Origin: Candidatus Gastranaerophilales bacterium
GTDB taxonomy: Bacteria > Cyanobacteriota > Vampirovibrionia > Gastranaerophilales > Gastranaerophilaceae
Direction of reading: 5' to 3'
Length of the DNA: 60,024 nucleotides
NCBI GenBank assembly: GCA_944325705.1
Contig: CALVBB010000012.1
Coordinates: 1-60,024 of the forward strand
In this document: positions 50,434-59,072 of the stretch, piece after piece
Position numbering within the stretch: position 1 is the first letter of the stretch
Layout of the letters: the number at the start of each line of letters is the position of its first letter
Made by a program: the position numbers and the translations under genes
The notes under the pieces: generated by a model
Database searches by the model: none
Seen by the model: the letters and a program-made list of their open reading frames with translations, nothing else
Told to the model about the DNA's origin: nothing

Positions 50434-51012
50434 ATGTCAGAACAGGCAAATGATTCTTTAGAAGAATTATTTTTATTCGGCGAAGAAAAAATGGAAAAAG
50501 CTATTAATCAGCTAAAAAAAGAGTTTGGCACAATCCGTTCAGGGCGTGCAAATCCGCTAATCCTTGACAAGGTTGTGGTTGACTATTACGGAGCACCAAC
50601 CCCGCTCAGACAAATGTCGCAGGTTGTTGTTCAGGACGGCACAACTCTTGTTATTACACCTTATGACAAATCTATCCTTAAAGAGATTGAAAAAGCTATT
50701 ATCAAAGCTGAAATAGGTATAACTCCGAACAGCGACGGCATCTGTATAAGATTAACATTCCCGCCGCTTACAGAAGAAAGAAGAAAAGAAATCGTTAAAG
50801 ACGTGAAAAGAATCGGCGAAGATTCAAAAGTTGCAATAAGAAACATCCGCCGTGATATGACTGACGATTTGAAAAAAATTGAAAAGAATGAAAAACTGCC
50901 TGAGGATTTGGTTAAAGACAATCAGGACAAAATTCAGAAATTAACCGACAAATATACAGGCATAATTGACAGCAGCGTGGCTGAAAAGGAAAAAGAGGTT
51001 CTTACTGTATAA
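50434..51012 (+). CDS. frr: ribosome recycling factor
   Basis: Splits the post-termination ribosome together with EF-G. 192 residues, with KEFGTIRSGRANPLILD, YYGAPTPLRQM and PPLTEERRKEIVK, all typical; a short N-terminal extension of about 8 residues is present. AAAGAGGTAAAA precedes the ATG. The stop TAA shares one base with the cdsA start. Confidence 0.97.
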   Translation: MSEQANDSLEELFLFGEEKMEKAINQLKKEFGTIRSGRANPLILDKVVVDYYGAPTPLRQMSQVVVQDGTTLVITPYDKSILKEIEKAIIKAEIGITPNSDGICIRLTFPPLTEERRKEIVKDVKRIGEDSKVAIRNIRRDMTDDLKKIEKNEKLPEDLVKDNQDKIQKLTDKYTGIIDSSVAEKEKEVLTV

Positions 51013-51887
51013 TGACTGAAATCAAAGGCTTGAATAAAAACGCAACCAGAATGCTAACCGGCTTTATAATGGGAACAATTGCTATGCTGTGTATTATTTA
51101 CGGCAAACTTGCACTTCTTTTCCTTCTTTTATTTATAATTGTTGTTGCGTCAAAAGAGTATGTAAAAATACTTGAGCACAAAGGTTTTTATCCGAGCCTT
51201 AAGGTCATGATTGCGGCAGAAGTACTGATTGCCGGAATTTCTTATATCCAGAGGGTGGATTTGATAGCGTTTGCGGTTACATTGAGTGTAATCGGCGCCT
51301 TTATGTGGGTGCTTTTCAGAGGCAGACAGCCTTATATTGCAAATGCTGCAACTACAGTCCTTGGATTAATTTACTGCGGATGGTTTCCGCTTCATTTAAT
51401 ATTTTTAAGACACCTGAGTTCCGCTAGATTTCATGACGGACTCGGGTTTGTCGTATTAATGTTTACGGCAATACTTTTAACAGATATAGGATGTTATTAC
51501 GCTGGCAGACACCTCGGGAAACACAAACTTGCACCGGTTGTAAGCCCTAATAAAACAATTGAAGGCTCTATAGGCGGTTCAATCTGTGCAATAATCGGGG
51601 CAATGATTGTGGGCTGGTCATTTGGTCTGGAATGGTATTATTCAATGTCTGCAGGAATACTCTGCACAGCCTTCGCGCAAATCGGCGACCTTTGTGAATC
51701 TTTGATTAAGCGTGATGCCGGAGTAAAAGATTCCGGCGATTCACTTCCGGGCCACGGCGGCTTTCTGGACAGGACTGACAGTTTTATCTTTACAATCCCT
51801 GTAATGTACTATTTCTGCAAATACTTTATATTCTCCGGCGACATTATAAACGGGTTGATAAATATATTTAAAGGATTTTTAGGATGA
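51012..51887 (+). CDS. cdsA: phosphatidate cytidylyltransferase
   Basis: Membrane enzyme that makes CDP-diacylglycerol. 291 residues with about eight membrane segments. SPNKTIEGSIGG and the family signature DSLPGHGGFLDRTDSF (metal-binding Asp residues) are present. TAATG overlap with frr and ATGA overlap with rnc indicate coupled translation. Confidence 0.96.
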   Translation: MTEIKGLNKNATRMLTGFIMGTIAMLCIIYGKLALLFLLLFIIVVASKEYVKILEHKGFYPSLKVMIAAEVLIAGISYIQRVDLIAFAVTLSVIGAFMWVLFRGRQPYIANAATTVLGLIYCGWFPLHLIFLRHLSSARFHDGLGFVVLMFTAILLTDIGCYYAGRHLGKHKLAPVVSPNKTIEGSIGGSICAIIGAMIVGWSFGLEWYYSMSAGILCTAFAQIGDLCESLIKRDAGVKDSGDSLPGHGGFLDRTDSFIFTIPVMYYFCKYFIFSGDIINGLINIFKGFLG

Positions 51888-52567
51888 AACAGGTTCAGGA
51901 TATTTTCGGTATAAAAACTGAAAAAGAAGAACTTTACCGGAAGGCTCTCACACATCCGTCTTACACAAAAGAGAACAACCTTGATTACAATGAAAGTTAT
52001 GAGAGGCTGGAATTTCTCGGAGATGCTGTCCTGAAGCTTATGATTTCTGACATTTTGTATAAAAAATACCCGTCATCAGCAGAGGGTGAACTTTCTAAAA
52101 TCCGTTCTATCGCAGTATCAGATAACACGCTTTCTAAAATTGCAGAACAAACAGGCTTAAGCAATTTAATCATAACCGGCAGGCACGATGAAAAACAGGG
52201 GATTAAGCATCTGGAATCCGTTACTGCCTGTGCTTTTGAAGCCGTCTTAGGAGCATATTACCTTGACGGTAAATTCAAAGAACTTCTGGAATTTGTCACA
52301 AAAATTTTTAATCCCTACATAGAAGAAATAAGAAGCAACTTCGGAAAATACAATGCAAAGGCAATTCTGCAGGAATACACACAGGGGCTTACAAAAGAAA
52401 CCCCTGTATACACCCTCACCGGAACAAAAGGGCCTGATCATAATAAAACTTTTGAGGTAGAAGTAGCCTACCGCGGTGAAATTGTCGCAACAGCCTCCGG
52501 CAGATCCAAAAAAGACGCAGAACAAAAAGCAGCCTACGAAGCATGCCTGAAACTGGGAGCACTATGA
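51884..52567 (+). CDS. rnc: ribonuclease III
   Basis: Double-strand-specific RNase for rRNA and mRNA processing, 227 residues. The catalytic signature ERLEFLGDAVLKL (about 44-56) and a second acidic site FEAVLGAYYLDG (about 115-127) are followed by a dsRNA-binding domain (about 155-225, with GRSKKDAEQKAAYEAC). Overlaps cdsA and rpe by ATGA. Confidence 0.96.
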   Translation: MKQVQDIFGIKTEKEELYRKALTHPSYTKENNLDYNESYERLEFLGDAVLKLMISDILYKKYPSSAEGELSKIRSIAVSDNTLSKIAEQTGLSNLIITGRHDEKQGIKHLESVTACAFEAVLGAYYLDGKFKELLEFVTKIFNPYIEEIRSNFGKYNAKAILQEYTQGLTKETPVYTLTGTKGPDHNKTFEVEVAYRGEIVATASGRSKKDAEQKAAYEACLKLGAL

Positions 52568-53205
52568 AAAATATTATAATATCACCATCAATTCTCTCGG
52601 CGGATTTCGCAAACCTTGAAAGAGATATTAAAACTGTTGAAAAATACGGAGCAGACTGGCTTCACATTGACGTTATGGACGGACATTTCGTTCCGAACAT
52701 TACAATCGGAGTGCCCGTTGTAAAATCCATTAAAGCAGTTGCGTCAATTCCTCTGGATGTACATTTAATGATTGAAAATCCGGAAAAATATATAGAACCT
52801 TTCGCAAAAGCCGGCGCTTCAATTCTCACTTTCCACTATGAAGCGGCAGAGGACAAAGTTGAAGAAATTGTAAAATTAATAAAGAGTTTTGGCGTAAAAG
52901 CAGGACTTTCAATAAAACCCAAAACTCCGCCGGAAAGCATTTTAAAATACATGCCGGTGCTGGATATGGTTCTGGTAATGACAGTTGAACCAGGCTTTGG
53001 CGGACAAAAATTCATGCCAGACTGCGCTAAAAAAATTCCTGTTATAAAAAAACACGCACCTGAAAATCTGATTATTCAGGTTGACGGAGGAATTAACGAA
53101 GAAACGGCAGGAGTTTGCACCGATTACGGCGCAAACTCACTGGTTGCCGGAAATTATATATACAAATCCGCTGACATAAAATCAGCTATCGAAAGTTTAC
53201 GCTAA
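52564..53205 (+). CDS. rpe: ribulose-phosphate 3-epimerase
   Basis: Interconverts ribulose 5-phosphate and xylulose 5-phosphate. The TIM barrel of 213 residues shows SPSILSADFANL, DWLHIDVMDGHFVPNIT, DVHLMIENP, MTVEPGFGGQKF and QVDGGINEET. The start is the ATG at 52564 overlapping the rnc stop as ATGA; a reading from 52543 is not supported. It converges on the 53197 gene with a 9-bp overlap. Confidence 0.96.
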   Translation: MKNIIISPSILSADFANLERDIKTVEKYGADWLHIDVMDGHFVPNITIGVPVVKSIKAVASIPLDVHLMIENPEKYIEPFAKAGASILTFHYEAAEDKVEEIVKLIKSFGVKAGLSIKPKTPPESILKYMPVLDMVLVMTVEPGFGGQKFMPDCAKKIPVIKKHAPENLIIQVDGGINEETAGVCTDYGANSLVAGNYIYKSADIKSAIESLR

Positions 53206-54528
53206 ACCTCTGCGTTCTTTCCTTCTCAGGATTTCATCAGGATCTGTTGTAATAGTTGGATCAGCAAGGGTTACATCCTCCTGTGCTGCTGCACTCTGAG
53301 CCTGTGTATCCCGATCATCCTGACCGGTTGTACCCTGCGCTGTCGCAGCCTGCTCAGGGTTATCTGTACCTGCTGCTGCCTGTTCGGTATTGCCTTCCTG
53401 ATTGTTTTCTCCAGAATCTGTATTGTCAGCAGACGGTTGAGCCTGAACATAGGTTGCATTACTTACAGTATTTTGAGCCTGATTTACAATACCCGAGGCT
53501 GCCTCAATGTCATTCACAGCCTGTGTAATCTGTGTAGTGCCCTGTGCACCCGTATCCATAGCCTGTGCACCTGCTCTTGTTGCATGCATACCTACCCTGT
53601 AGTCAGCATTAAATAAACTCCTGAATTGAGCATGCGCATTGTCTTTAATCGAACCTAAAGCACCGCCTACTTCCCGCTTAAATATTCCAACTCTATGGTT
53701 TGTGCCGGCAGCTGCGGAAGCTTCACCCATGATTGAGGCTCTTTCTTCCTCGCTCTTACCCATCAATTCGAGTCCTATGTCAGTAGTCTGGGTTCCGTAA
53801 TCAGTAGCGGACGCCGGAATTGCGGTATTTGCACTGACGGAAGCACTCAGACCGGCAATCTGCGAGTTAAATCCTGCAAGTGCCGATTGAGCTCTTGTTC
53901 CAGCAGTATTTAACTGCTGGCCGAGTTTTGCCATCCTTGCCTGCTCACCAGCGTCAAGCCCTATTTCATCTTCTTGTTTTGTTCTTGCTTTTTCAAGAAG
54001 TTCATCATACTCTTTTTTCACACCTTCTGTTTCAGATTGTGTCTGTGCAGCCTGTGCTTCAGCCTGTGCTGCAATGCTATTTGCATTTTCAACTATACCC
54101 TGAAGCCCTGATGTTATATTATTTGTTGCAGCAGAAGCCTCTGCGCTTCTGGTAATAAATGTTCTGCCCTGATCCGCAAGCGAAGTGCCTCCGGCTTCCA
54201 TAGATGCGCGTTCTGTCTGAGCCTGCGACATATTCGCCTGAGCCGCCTGAGCTTCTTCACCTTCTGCATTATCTTCCTCCGGCATTTCAAGAAGCTGGTT
54301 TATTTGCTCAATATCTGTACTGCCGTTTGTCATTTCATAAGTGACATCATCCGGCAGACTTTCAAGTTTGGCAATTTCTTCCGCCCATTGGAGAATCTCC
54401 GTCGGAACCGCCTGCCCCTGCCCTTGAAACTCCTTAATCTCATCAACCGTGCATTGTTCCCAGTTAATACTTTGATCCTGCACGAGTTTAACCGGTTTGT
54501 TTGTACTTGCTCCTATTGCATCTACCAT
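53197..54528 (-). CDS. Ala/Gln-rich uncharacterised protein
   Basis: A protein of about 443 residues, very rich in Ala, Gln, Thr and Glu, without signal peptide or membrane segment. The ATG at 54528 is chosen because AAGGAG lies 9 bases before it; the ATG at 54537 is too close. An acidic N-terminal part (about 1-90) is followed by long Ala/Gln heptad-like helices (about 90-230, 290-360) and a disordered acidic tail. Low complexity hides any family signal. It resembles the style of axial, scaffold or effector proteins. Function unknown. Confidence 0.7.
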   Translation of the reverse strand: MVDAIGASTNKPVKLVQDQSINWEQCTVDEIKEFQGQGQAVPTEILQWAEEIAKLESLPDDVTYEMTNGSTDIEQINQLLEMPEEDNAEGEEAQAAQANMSQAQTERASMEAGGTSLADQGRTFITRSAEASAATNNITSGLQGIVENANSIAAQAEAQAAQTQSETEGVKKEYDELLEKARTKQEDEIGLDAGEQARMAKLGQQLNTAGTRAQSALAGFNSQIAGLSASVSANTAIPASATDYGTQTTDIGLELMGKSEEERASIMGEASAAAGTNHRVGIFKREVGGALGSIKDNAHAQFRSLFNADYRVGMHATRAGAQAMDTGAQGTTQITQAVNDIEAASGIVNQAQNTVSNATYVQAQPSADNTDSGENNQEGNTEQAAAGTDNPEQAATAQGTTGQDDRDTQAQSAAAQEDVTLADPTITTDPDEILRRKERRGLA

Positions 54529-54797
54529 GTGTGTCATCTCCTTATTTTTCTGACAATATTTTCTAATACTTCTATTATGACTACGGATTGTTCGCTCAAA
54601 ACTTTAACACACATTTTTTGCAATCCGCTTAAAACCCTGCTACTGCAACAAAAAACTTGATTTTACAAAGGTTAATAATTCCTATTTTATTAAGCAATGT
54701 AACAAAATTTATATAAATTGAATATAAAAAGTCAATATTTTTTTAAGTGGATTTTTTATATAAGTACGAGAGATAAATAAAGAAGAGAGGTTTCCAG

Positions 54798-54974
54798 ATG
54801 GCACAGATGTTATTATTCAACAACACAGTAACAGATACATACAAAGAAACTGCAAAAGCAATAAATTCAATCGATTTAAACAAAAAATTTGTCATAAGAA
54901 AAACCCTTGTAGAAATGATGAAACAGTCATTCTTCAGAGGCCCGAACAAATACGGAAACAACTTCATTGCATAA
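54798..54974 (+). CDS. small uncharacterised protein (58 residues)
   Basis: An ATG with GAGAGG 6-7 bases upstream opens a 58-codon frame: MAQMLLFNNTVTDTYKETA, a middle with SIDLNKKFVIRKTLVEMMKQ, and FFRGPNKYGNNFIA at the end. Coding is supported by the ribosome binding site, by natural composition and by a terminator downstream; the antisense frame at the same place lacks these. The 3' UTR (54975-55050) is a purine-rich run of GGAAAAAGGA-like units. Function unknown. Confidence 0.65.
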   Translation: MAQMLLFNNTVTDTYKETAKAINSIDLNKKFVIRKTLVEMMKQSFFRGPNKYGNNFIA

Positions 54975-55050
54975 TATGTCGTTGGAAAAAAGGATTAAAA
55001 GGAAAAAGGAACGTTGGAAATATAGGAAAAAGGAATTTAGGAATATACAT

Positions 55051-55077
55051 AAGCCGGTTTAATAACCGGCTTTTTAT
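55051..55077 (+). terminator. terminator of the 58-residue gene
   Basis: AAGCCGGTT/AACCGGCTT with a TAAT loop, followed by T-rich sequence. Confidence 0.88.
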
Positions 55078-55157
55078 TTATAAAAGTTAACATAATGTTA
55101 TAATAAATATATATCATGGTATATATTTAATATATAGTAAGTAGAGGAGCAAGTTTT

Positions 55158-55499
55158 ATGTCAATGAATATCTCGTCAGTGGGAGCAATGAATTCACAGG
55201 TTTATATAGACCCTGAGCACCAGAGGATTATGAGAGAGTTAAGAGCACTCGGGTTGGAGCCAACCGGAGATAAAAGTACTGATAAAGCAAAGCTTGAGCA
55301 GGCACGCAACGAAAAGAAGGCAGAGCAGGCACAGGCAGCTTCTCAGATTCAGTTTGTAAGCGGTGTTGAAGAAAGTTCAAAGGCAGAAGCTGCTTCATCT
55401 TCAGATGCGGCTAAAGATACAGCAATTCAGGCACAGAATATGACAGGAGCCGAACAGCTTGCAAAATTAAACAAATTTAAACTTTTAGGTTTATACTAG
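55158..55499 (+). CDS. small Ala/Gln-rich uncharacterised protein
   Basis: A 113-residue protein beginning MSMNISSVGAMNSQVYIDPEH, then RIMRELRALGLEPTGDKSTDKAKLEQAR and an Ala/Ser/Glu-rich tail ending KLNKFKLLGLY. Composition resembles the 53197 protein. The central segment REL..LGLEPTGDK...KAKL looks like a short helical linker unit. AGAGGAGCAAG precedes the ATG. A hairpin at its end overlaps the next gene's ribosome binding site. Function unknown. Confidence 0.65.
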   Translation: MSMNISSVGAMNSQVYIDPEHQRIMRELRALGLEPTGDKSTDKAKLEQARNEKKAEQAQAASQIQFVSGVEESSKAEAASSSDAAKDTAIQAQNMTGAEQLAKLNKFKLLGLY

Positions 55500-55503
55500 G
55501 CAA

Positions 55504-55544
55504 AAAAATCCTTTCACAAAACTTACATAAGTGAAAGGATTTTT
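55504..55544 (+). terminator. terminator that contains the next gene's ribosome binding site
   Basis: AAAAATCCTTTCAC (55504-55517) pairs with GTGAAAGGATTTTT (55531-55544). The ATG of the next gene starts at 55545, directly after the T-run, and its only Shine-Dalgarno (GAAAGGA) lies inside the 3' arm. Folding would both stop transcription and hide the site. Confidence 0.8.
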
Positions 55545-56108
55545 ATGACGGATATTTCATTTACCTCATCAATAAGACCGGTATCTTCAGACAGCTTCTG
55601 CCGGATGACACGTGATATAACCAACAATGTATCAAATTGGAGGCCTGAAGGGGCAAAAAAGGGGCTTTCTGCAAAAACTGACCGGATTCTGGACTGCACA
55701 GCACTCGGACTTACTGACGGAGAAAAGGTATTTTTAATGCACATAATTCCGGAACTGAGTTCAAATAAAAAATTTCTTCCGCACATCATAGAAAAAATAA
55801 AAAATAGTATGGACTTATCCTGTGAATATCTGCAAGGAATACTTATCGGCTCAAAAAGCTACAGCAGAGAAAGTCTGATTGGTTACAATAATTTTGTACG
55901 GTTTTTAAAAGAAAATAAAATTCCCTTTTCGGAACTGAAAGGCGGCAATACCGTTCATAAAATTGCCTACCATACGAAAAATGATGAATGGCTTGTTTCT
56001 AACTTTGATATAGACAGCCTTATCAGGAGCGGTGAAACAGATGCTAAAAAACTATTTGAGTTTGGATTTGACAGAGTAAAAATCAACAAGCTTGACGAAA
56101 TAGTTTGA
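55545..56108 (+). CDS. uncharacterised protein (187 residues)
   Basis: A 187-residue protein with MTDISFTSSIRPVSSDSFCR at its start and a helical middle. GLTDGEKVFLMHIIPELSSNKKFLPHIIEKI and KIAYHTKNDEWLVSNFDIDSLI look globular. No signal, membrane or enzyme motif was recognised. Its ATG immediately follows a terminator-like hairpin whose 3' arm supplies the ribosome binding site, so expression depends on whether that hairpin forms. Function unknown. Confidence 0.65.
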   Translation: MTDISFTSSIRPVSSDSFCRMTRDITNNVSNWRPEGAKKGLSAKTDRILDCTALGLTDGEKVFLMHIIPELSSNKKFLPHIIEKIKNSMDLSCEYLQGILIGSKSYSRESLIGYNNFVRFLKENKIPFSELKGGNTVHKIAYHTKNDEWLVSNFDIDSLIRSGETDAKKLFEFGFDRVKINKLDEIV

Positions 56109-56182
56109 TATATTAACATAAATTATTGAAAGGAGAATACTATCTAATTTACAGATATATCTTTACACTCCGGAGAAAAATT

Positions 56183-56449
56183 ATGAAAATTCAGAATATA
56201 CAATTTACTCACAACAATAAGAAAAATTTACCTGTCGGAATTAAACCAACACACAGATTACAAAGTCCTGTGCAGGATAGCTTGAAAACAGCCGGAGCCT
56301 GGTTTGGCTTCGGAGTCGGGCTGGATTTTGTATGCAGAAAAATTACGTTCTTTAAATCCCCGGTTAAGAACTCACTGTTTGTTAACAGCACCCTTGCCGC
56401 AATCGCCGGAACCTGCACCTATATAAAAAATAAAACCAAATTTAATTAA
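56183..56449 (+). CDS. small uncharacterised protein with two hydrophobic segments
   Basis: An 88-residue protein. The ATG at 56183 follows CCGGAGAAAAATT; the longer frame from 56126 lacks a ribosome binding site. MKIQNIQFTHNNKK is followed by two moderately hydrophobic segments (about 32-52 and 68-82), so it may be a membrane hairpin. The IQFT start resembles DISFT in the previous gene. Function unknown. Confidence 0.55.
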   Translation: MKIQNIQFTHNNKKNLPVGIKPTHRLQSPVQDSLKTAGAWFGFGVGLDFVCRKITFFKSPVKNSLFVNSTLAAIAGTCTYIKNKTKFN

Positions 56450-56644
56450 TTCCGGTAAATATTCATTTTCACCAAACAGAAATTATTATTGCAAATATCA
56501 AAACTTACTCTATCCTCAGCTCGCTCACACAGGAACGAATTGTAAAAGGACATATTGGTTTCATTTCTTATTCCACATAGATTAATTATTACGGTAATTT
56601 AAGTTTTTGTGACTAATAGGCAATTTATTCGTAATAAATTATAA

Positions 56645-57256
56645 ATTACTTTATATTTTCTTAGAAATACTAAAAGTGAAATTTTTGAAAAAAGATTAAA
56701 TGAGTATAATAAAAATTGGCCTATAGATTATAAATTTAAATTTCATTACACAAGTATGAGTTACTATCTTTCATTAGCATCTCAAGCAAAAAAACATCCT
56801 ATGGTAATGCTTGAAAATATTATGAAAACAGGTGACAATGCAAATCTATTAAAATGTTGCGGTACGTATAAAACAAGAACAGAAGTTGCTAAAATAACAA
56901 CTCAAGAACAGTATAAATACTTAAAGGATATTTTTCAGAAGTATCCTAATATTTGGAAACATATAGTTATACCTGAGAATACTGTTTTAATTACAACTCC
57001 AAATTATGTATTTCATCATGAATTAGGGCATATCAATCATAATCTTGTTATACCTGACGACATACATAGAAAATTATCATTTCAACAAAAACTGCTTGAA
57101 TGGCAAAATAATGAAAAATTTCAGAATGTTTGTTCCCGTGTAACTAGATATGCAGGACAAAAACCTTTCGAATTTGTTGCAGAAGTTTATTCAGGTTTAA
57201 TTAATGGTCAGACTTTTCATCCTGATGTTTTAAGTTTATATAAAGCACTTAAATAG
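56645..57256 (+). pseudogene. HELGH metalloprotease-like remnant
   Basis: From the ATG at 56756 a 166-residue frame contains HHELGHINH, the zinc-binding motif of gluzincin-type peptidases, and FVAEVYSGL downstream, which could supply a third ligand. Upstream of the ATG the same frame stays open and protein-like back to 56645 (KSEIFEKRLNEYNKNWPIDYK) without any start codon or ribosome binding site, then hits a TAA at 56642. The gene therefore looks 5'-truncated. The AT-rich DNA here and in 56450-56644 (no gene seen) suggests acquired, decaying material. It could still make a short protein from 56756. Confidence 0.6.
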
Positions 57257-57319
57257 CCTGTTGTATAAAAAGTTTTAAACTTGATGAAAAATTACCGACC
57301 ATTTAAAAAATTCCACCTA

Positions 57320-57356
57320 GTTTTAAATTTTCTGAAAATTTGCAGAACTGGACTGT
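57320..57356 (+). repeat. 37-bp direct repeat, left copy
   Basis: GTTTTAAA...TGCAGAACTGGACTGT; the last 16 bases are identical to the right copy at 58709-58745. The two copies flank both acetyltransferase genes. Nothing else is seen in 57257-57515. Confidence 0.7.
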
Positions 57357-57515
57357 AAAAGAACACACGGTTTGATTTCTTGTTACAGATGGTTTGAGTA
57401 TTTTGGGCAATATAAATTAAAATATTAAAAAATTGAGCAATGTTTTCATTCATTCGTTCTTAAGAAACTCTTAATAATAAAACTTAGCTTTTGATATGGA
57501 ATAATTTTTTTATTT

Positions 57516-58007
57516 TTAAATATTCATAGATTTATATAATTTATAAATCAGATGTGTCATTTTCTTATTTCTGACATTTTTTATGAATTTGCCGCAGATT
57601 TTTGCACCTAAATTTTCAGCAATCCTGCGTGATGGGATATTATTTGGACGAATTTCAAAAATAACCTCATTTAATTTTAAAATATTAAAAGCATATTCTT
57701 TTAGTGCTTTAGCAGTTTCTGTTGCATATCCTTTATGCCAGTAATCATTTTTTAGAATATAACCGATTTCATAATATTGTTTGCCTTCAATTGTATCCGG
57801 CTTCAGTGCCGTTAGACCTATAACATTTCCTAATTGATTTTCAGACATTAGAAAAAATCCGAGATTATATCTTTTATAAAAATCGAAATTCCTGTTAATC
57901 CATTCTTGGACATCTTTATCTTTTAAAATTGTTTTTAATTCTTCAAAATCATCTTGCGTTATATATTTTAAAGTAACTATTTCTGTTTTTAAAAACACAT
58001 TTTGCAT
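57516..58007 (-). CDS. RimJ/RimL-type N-acetyltransferase
   Basis: A 163-residue GNAT of the RimJ/RimL group: ITLTGLTALKP-like core strand, YEIGYILKNDYWHKGYATETAKALKEYAF (the G-Y-A-T-E acetyl-CoA loop) and EVIFEIRPNNIPSRRIAENLGAK. These act on protein N-termini or small amines; substrate unknown. TAAAAT at 58020-58015 on the minus strand puts the expected start one base before the ATG; no Shine-Dalgarno, so a leaderless mRNA is likely. Confidence 0.85.
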   Translation of the reverse strand: MQNVFLKTEIVTLKYITQDDFEELKTILKDKDVQEWINRNFDFYKRYNLGFFLMSENQLGNVIGLTALKPDTIEGKQYYEIGYILKNDYWHKGYATETAKALKEYAFNILKLNEVIFEIRPNNIPSRRIAENLGAKICGKFIKNVRNKKMTHLIYKLYKSMNI

Positions 58008-58229
58008 AAGCTTAATTTTAGCACAAAGATATCTCTGAAAAATTTTTCACATTCCCAAGTCCTTAATAAAAATTAGAAACTCCTAATAAAACTCCGTTCT
58101 TAATACGGATTTTTATAATATTTTATTTCATTTTTTATGGTACATACACATTAACTCTGAAGGCAAAGCATTGTAACCCTATTTCCAACCTTTGTGTCGA
58201 TTTTGTATCAATTATGATATATTTAATTT

Positions 58230-58676
58230 ATGCAAGTTAAAGAAATAACTACGAATAAAAAGGATTATATGGACATTCTATTAATCGGCGATGAAGATGA
58301 AGCAATGATTAACAAATATCTGGAAGCGTCAAAACTTTTTGCTTTGTACGATAATGATATCTTGACATCAATCTGTGCGGTTATGGAGATTGATAAGGAA
58401 ACCGTTGAAATAAAAAATCTTGCAACTTATACGCAGTATCAAAATAAAGGCTATGCCTCAGCATTGATTAATTTTGTCTGTAATAAATATAAAACAAATT
58501 TTAAATATTTAATCCTTGGAACCGGAGAAAATAACAATACCTTGAAATTCTATAAAAAACAAGGTTTTCAAGAAACTCACAGACTAAAAAACTTTTTTAT
58601 TGATAACTACCCGCACCCAATTTTTGAAAATGAAAAGCAGTTGGTAGATATGATTTATTTAAAGAAAATTTTATAA
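58230..58676 (+). CDS. GNAT-family N-acetyltransferase
   Basis: A 148-residue GNAT: IKNLATYTQYQNKGYASALINFV is the acetyl-CoA-binding motif A (QxxGYA), and NTLKFYKKQGF is motif B. It is divergent from the RimJ/RimL-type gene and unlike it in sequence. TATATT at 58218-58223 places the expected start on the ATG at 58230; no Shine-Dalgarno. Substrate unknown. Confidence 0.83.
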   Translation: MQVKEITTNKKDYMDILLIGDEDEAMINKYLEASKLFALYDNDILTSICAVMEIDKETVEIKNLATYTQYQNKGYASALINFVCNKYKTNFKYLILGTGENNNTLKFYKKQGFQETHRLKNFFIDNYPHPIFENEKQLVDMIYLKKIL

Positions 58677-58708
58677 TATTCCAACCTTAAGAAAAAACTT
58701 CCGATTTT

Positions 58709-58745
58709 GTTTTAAAATTTTTAAAAGTCTGCAGAACTGGACTGT
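58709..58745 (+). repeat. 37-bp direct repeat, right copy
   Basis: Second copy of the 57320-57356 repeat, ending TGCAGAACTGGACTGT. An inverted version ACAGTCCAG lies at 58825-58833. Confidence 0.7.
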
Positions 58746-58940
58746 TCCGAAATAATCAAATTATCCGTATAGTTCAAATTTGGTGCGTATCTCACTGATA
58801 ATATACAAATCTCAATCTATCCGTACAGTCCAGAAAAAGTCCATTTCGGCAGTTTGATTTTTTTGGTAAACTTAATTTTCCGACCCGAAAACGCCCTCGC
58901 AGAGCGGGCTGTCCAAAATAATCAAAGTATCCGTACAAAT
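58739..58940. repeat. short repeats with TATCCGTA cores
   Basis: The 396-bp gap 58677-59072 has no gene. It contains GGACTGTTCCGAAATAATC... (58739-58770) and GGGCTGTCCAAAATAATC... (58906-58940), both ending in (A/T)TATCCGTA, plus a further CTATCCGTACAG near 58818. GTTAAATTACA also occurs twice near 58953 and 59021. Nature unknown; possibly debris of repeated cassette junctions. Confidence 0.55.
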
Positions 58941-59037
58941 AAAACCGGTCGTTAAATTACACTTAAACACAAAGCCAACTTTGCCGAATAATATTTTTAT
59001 GCGTTCAGATAAAATGTCCCGTTAAATTACAATCAAT

Positions 59038-59070
59038 AAAAAAGAGATAGAAAAAATCTATCTCTTTTTT
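59038..59070. terminator. terminator of tRNA-Met
   Basis: AAAAAAGAGATAG/CTATCTCTTTTTT, 13 bp with an AAAAAAT loop. Symmetric A/T runs allow use from both strands; on the minus strand it follows the tRNA. Confidence 0.88.
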
Positions 59071-59072
59071 AT

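Noticed and set aside
54743-54967. Minus-strand frame opposite the 58-residue gene
   Set aside because: The plus-strand frame has a good ribosome binding site, natural composition and a terminator; the minus-strand frame has none of these.
57320-58940. Integron cassette array with attC sites around the GNAT genes
   Set aside because: The repeats lack the GTTRRRY/RYYYAAC core sites and the imperfect palindrome of attC, and no integrase is present.
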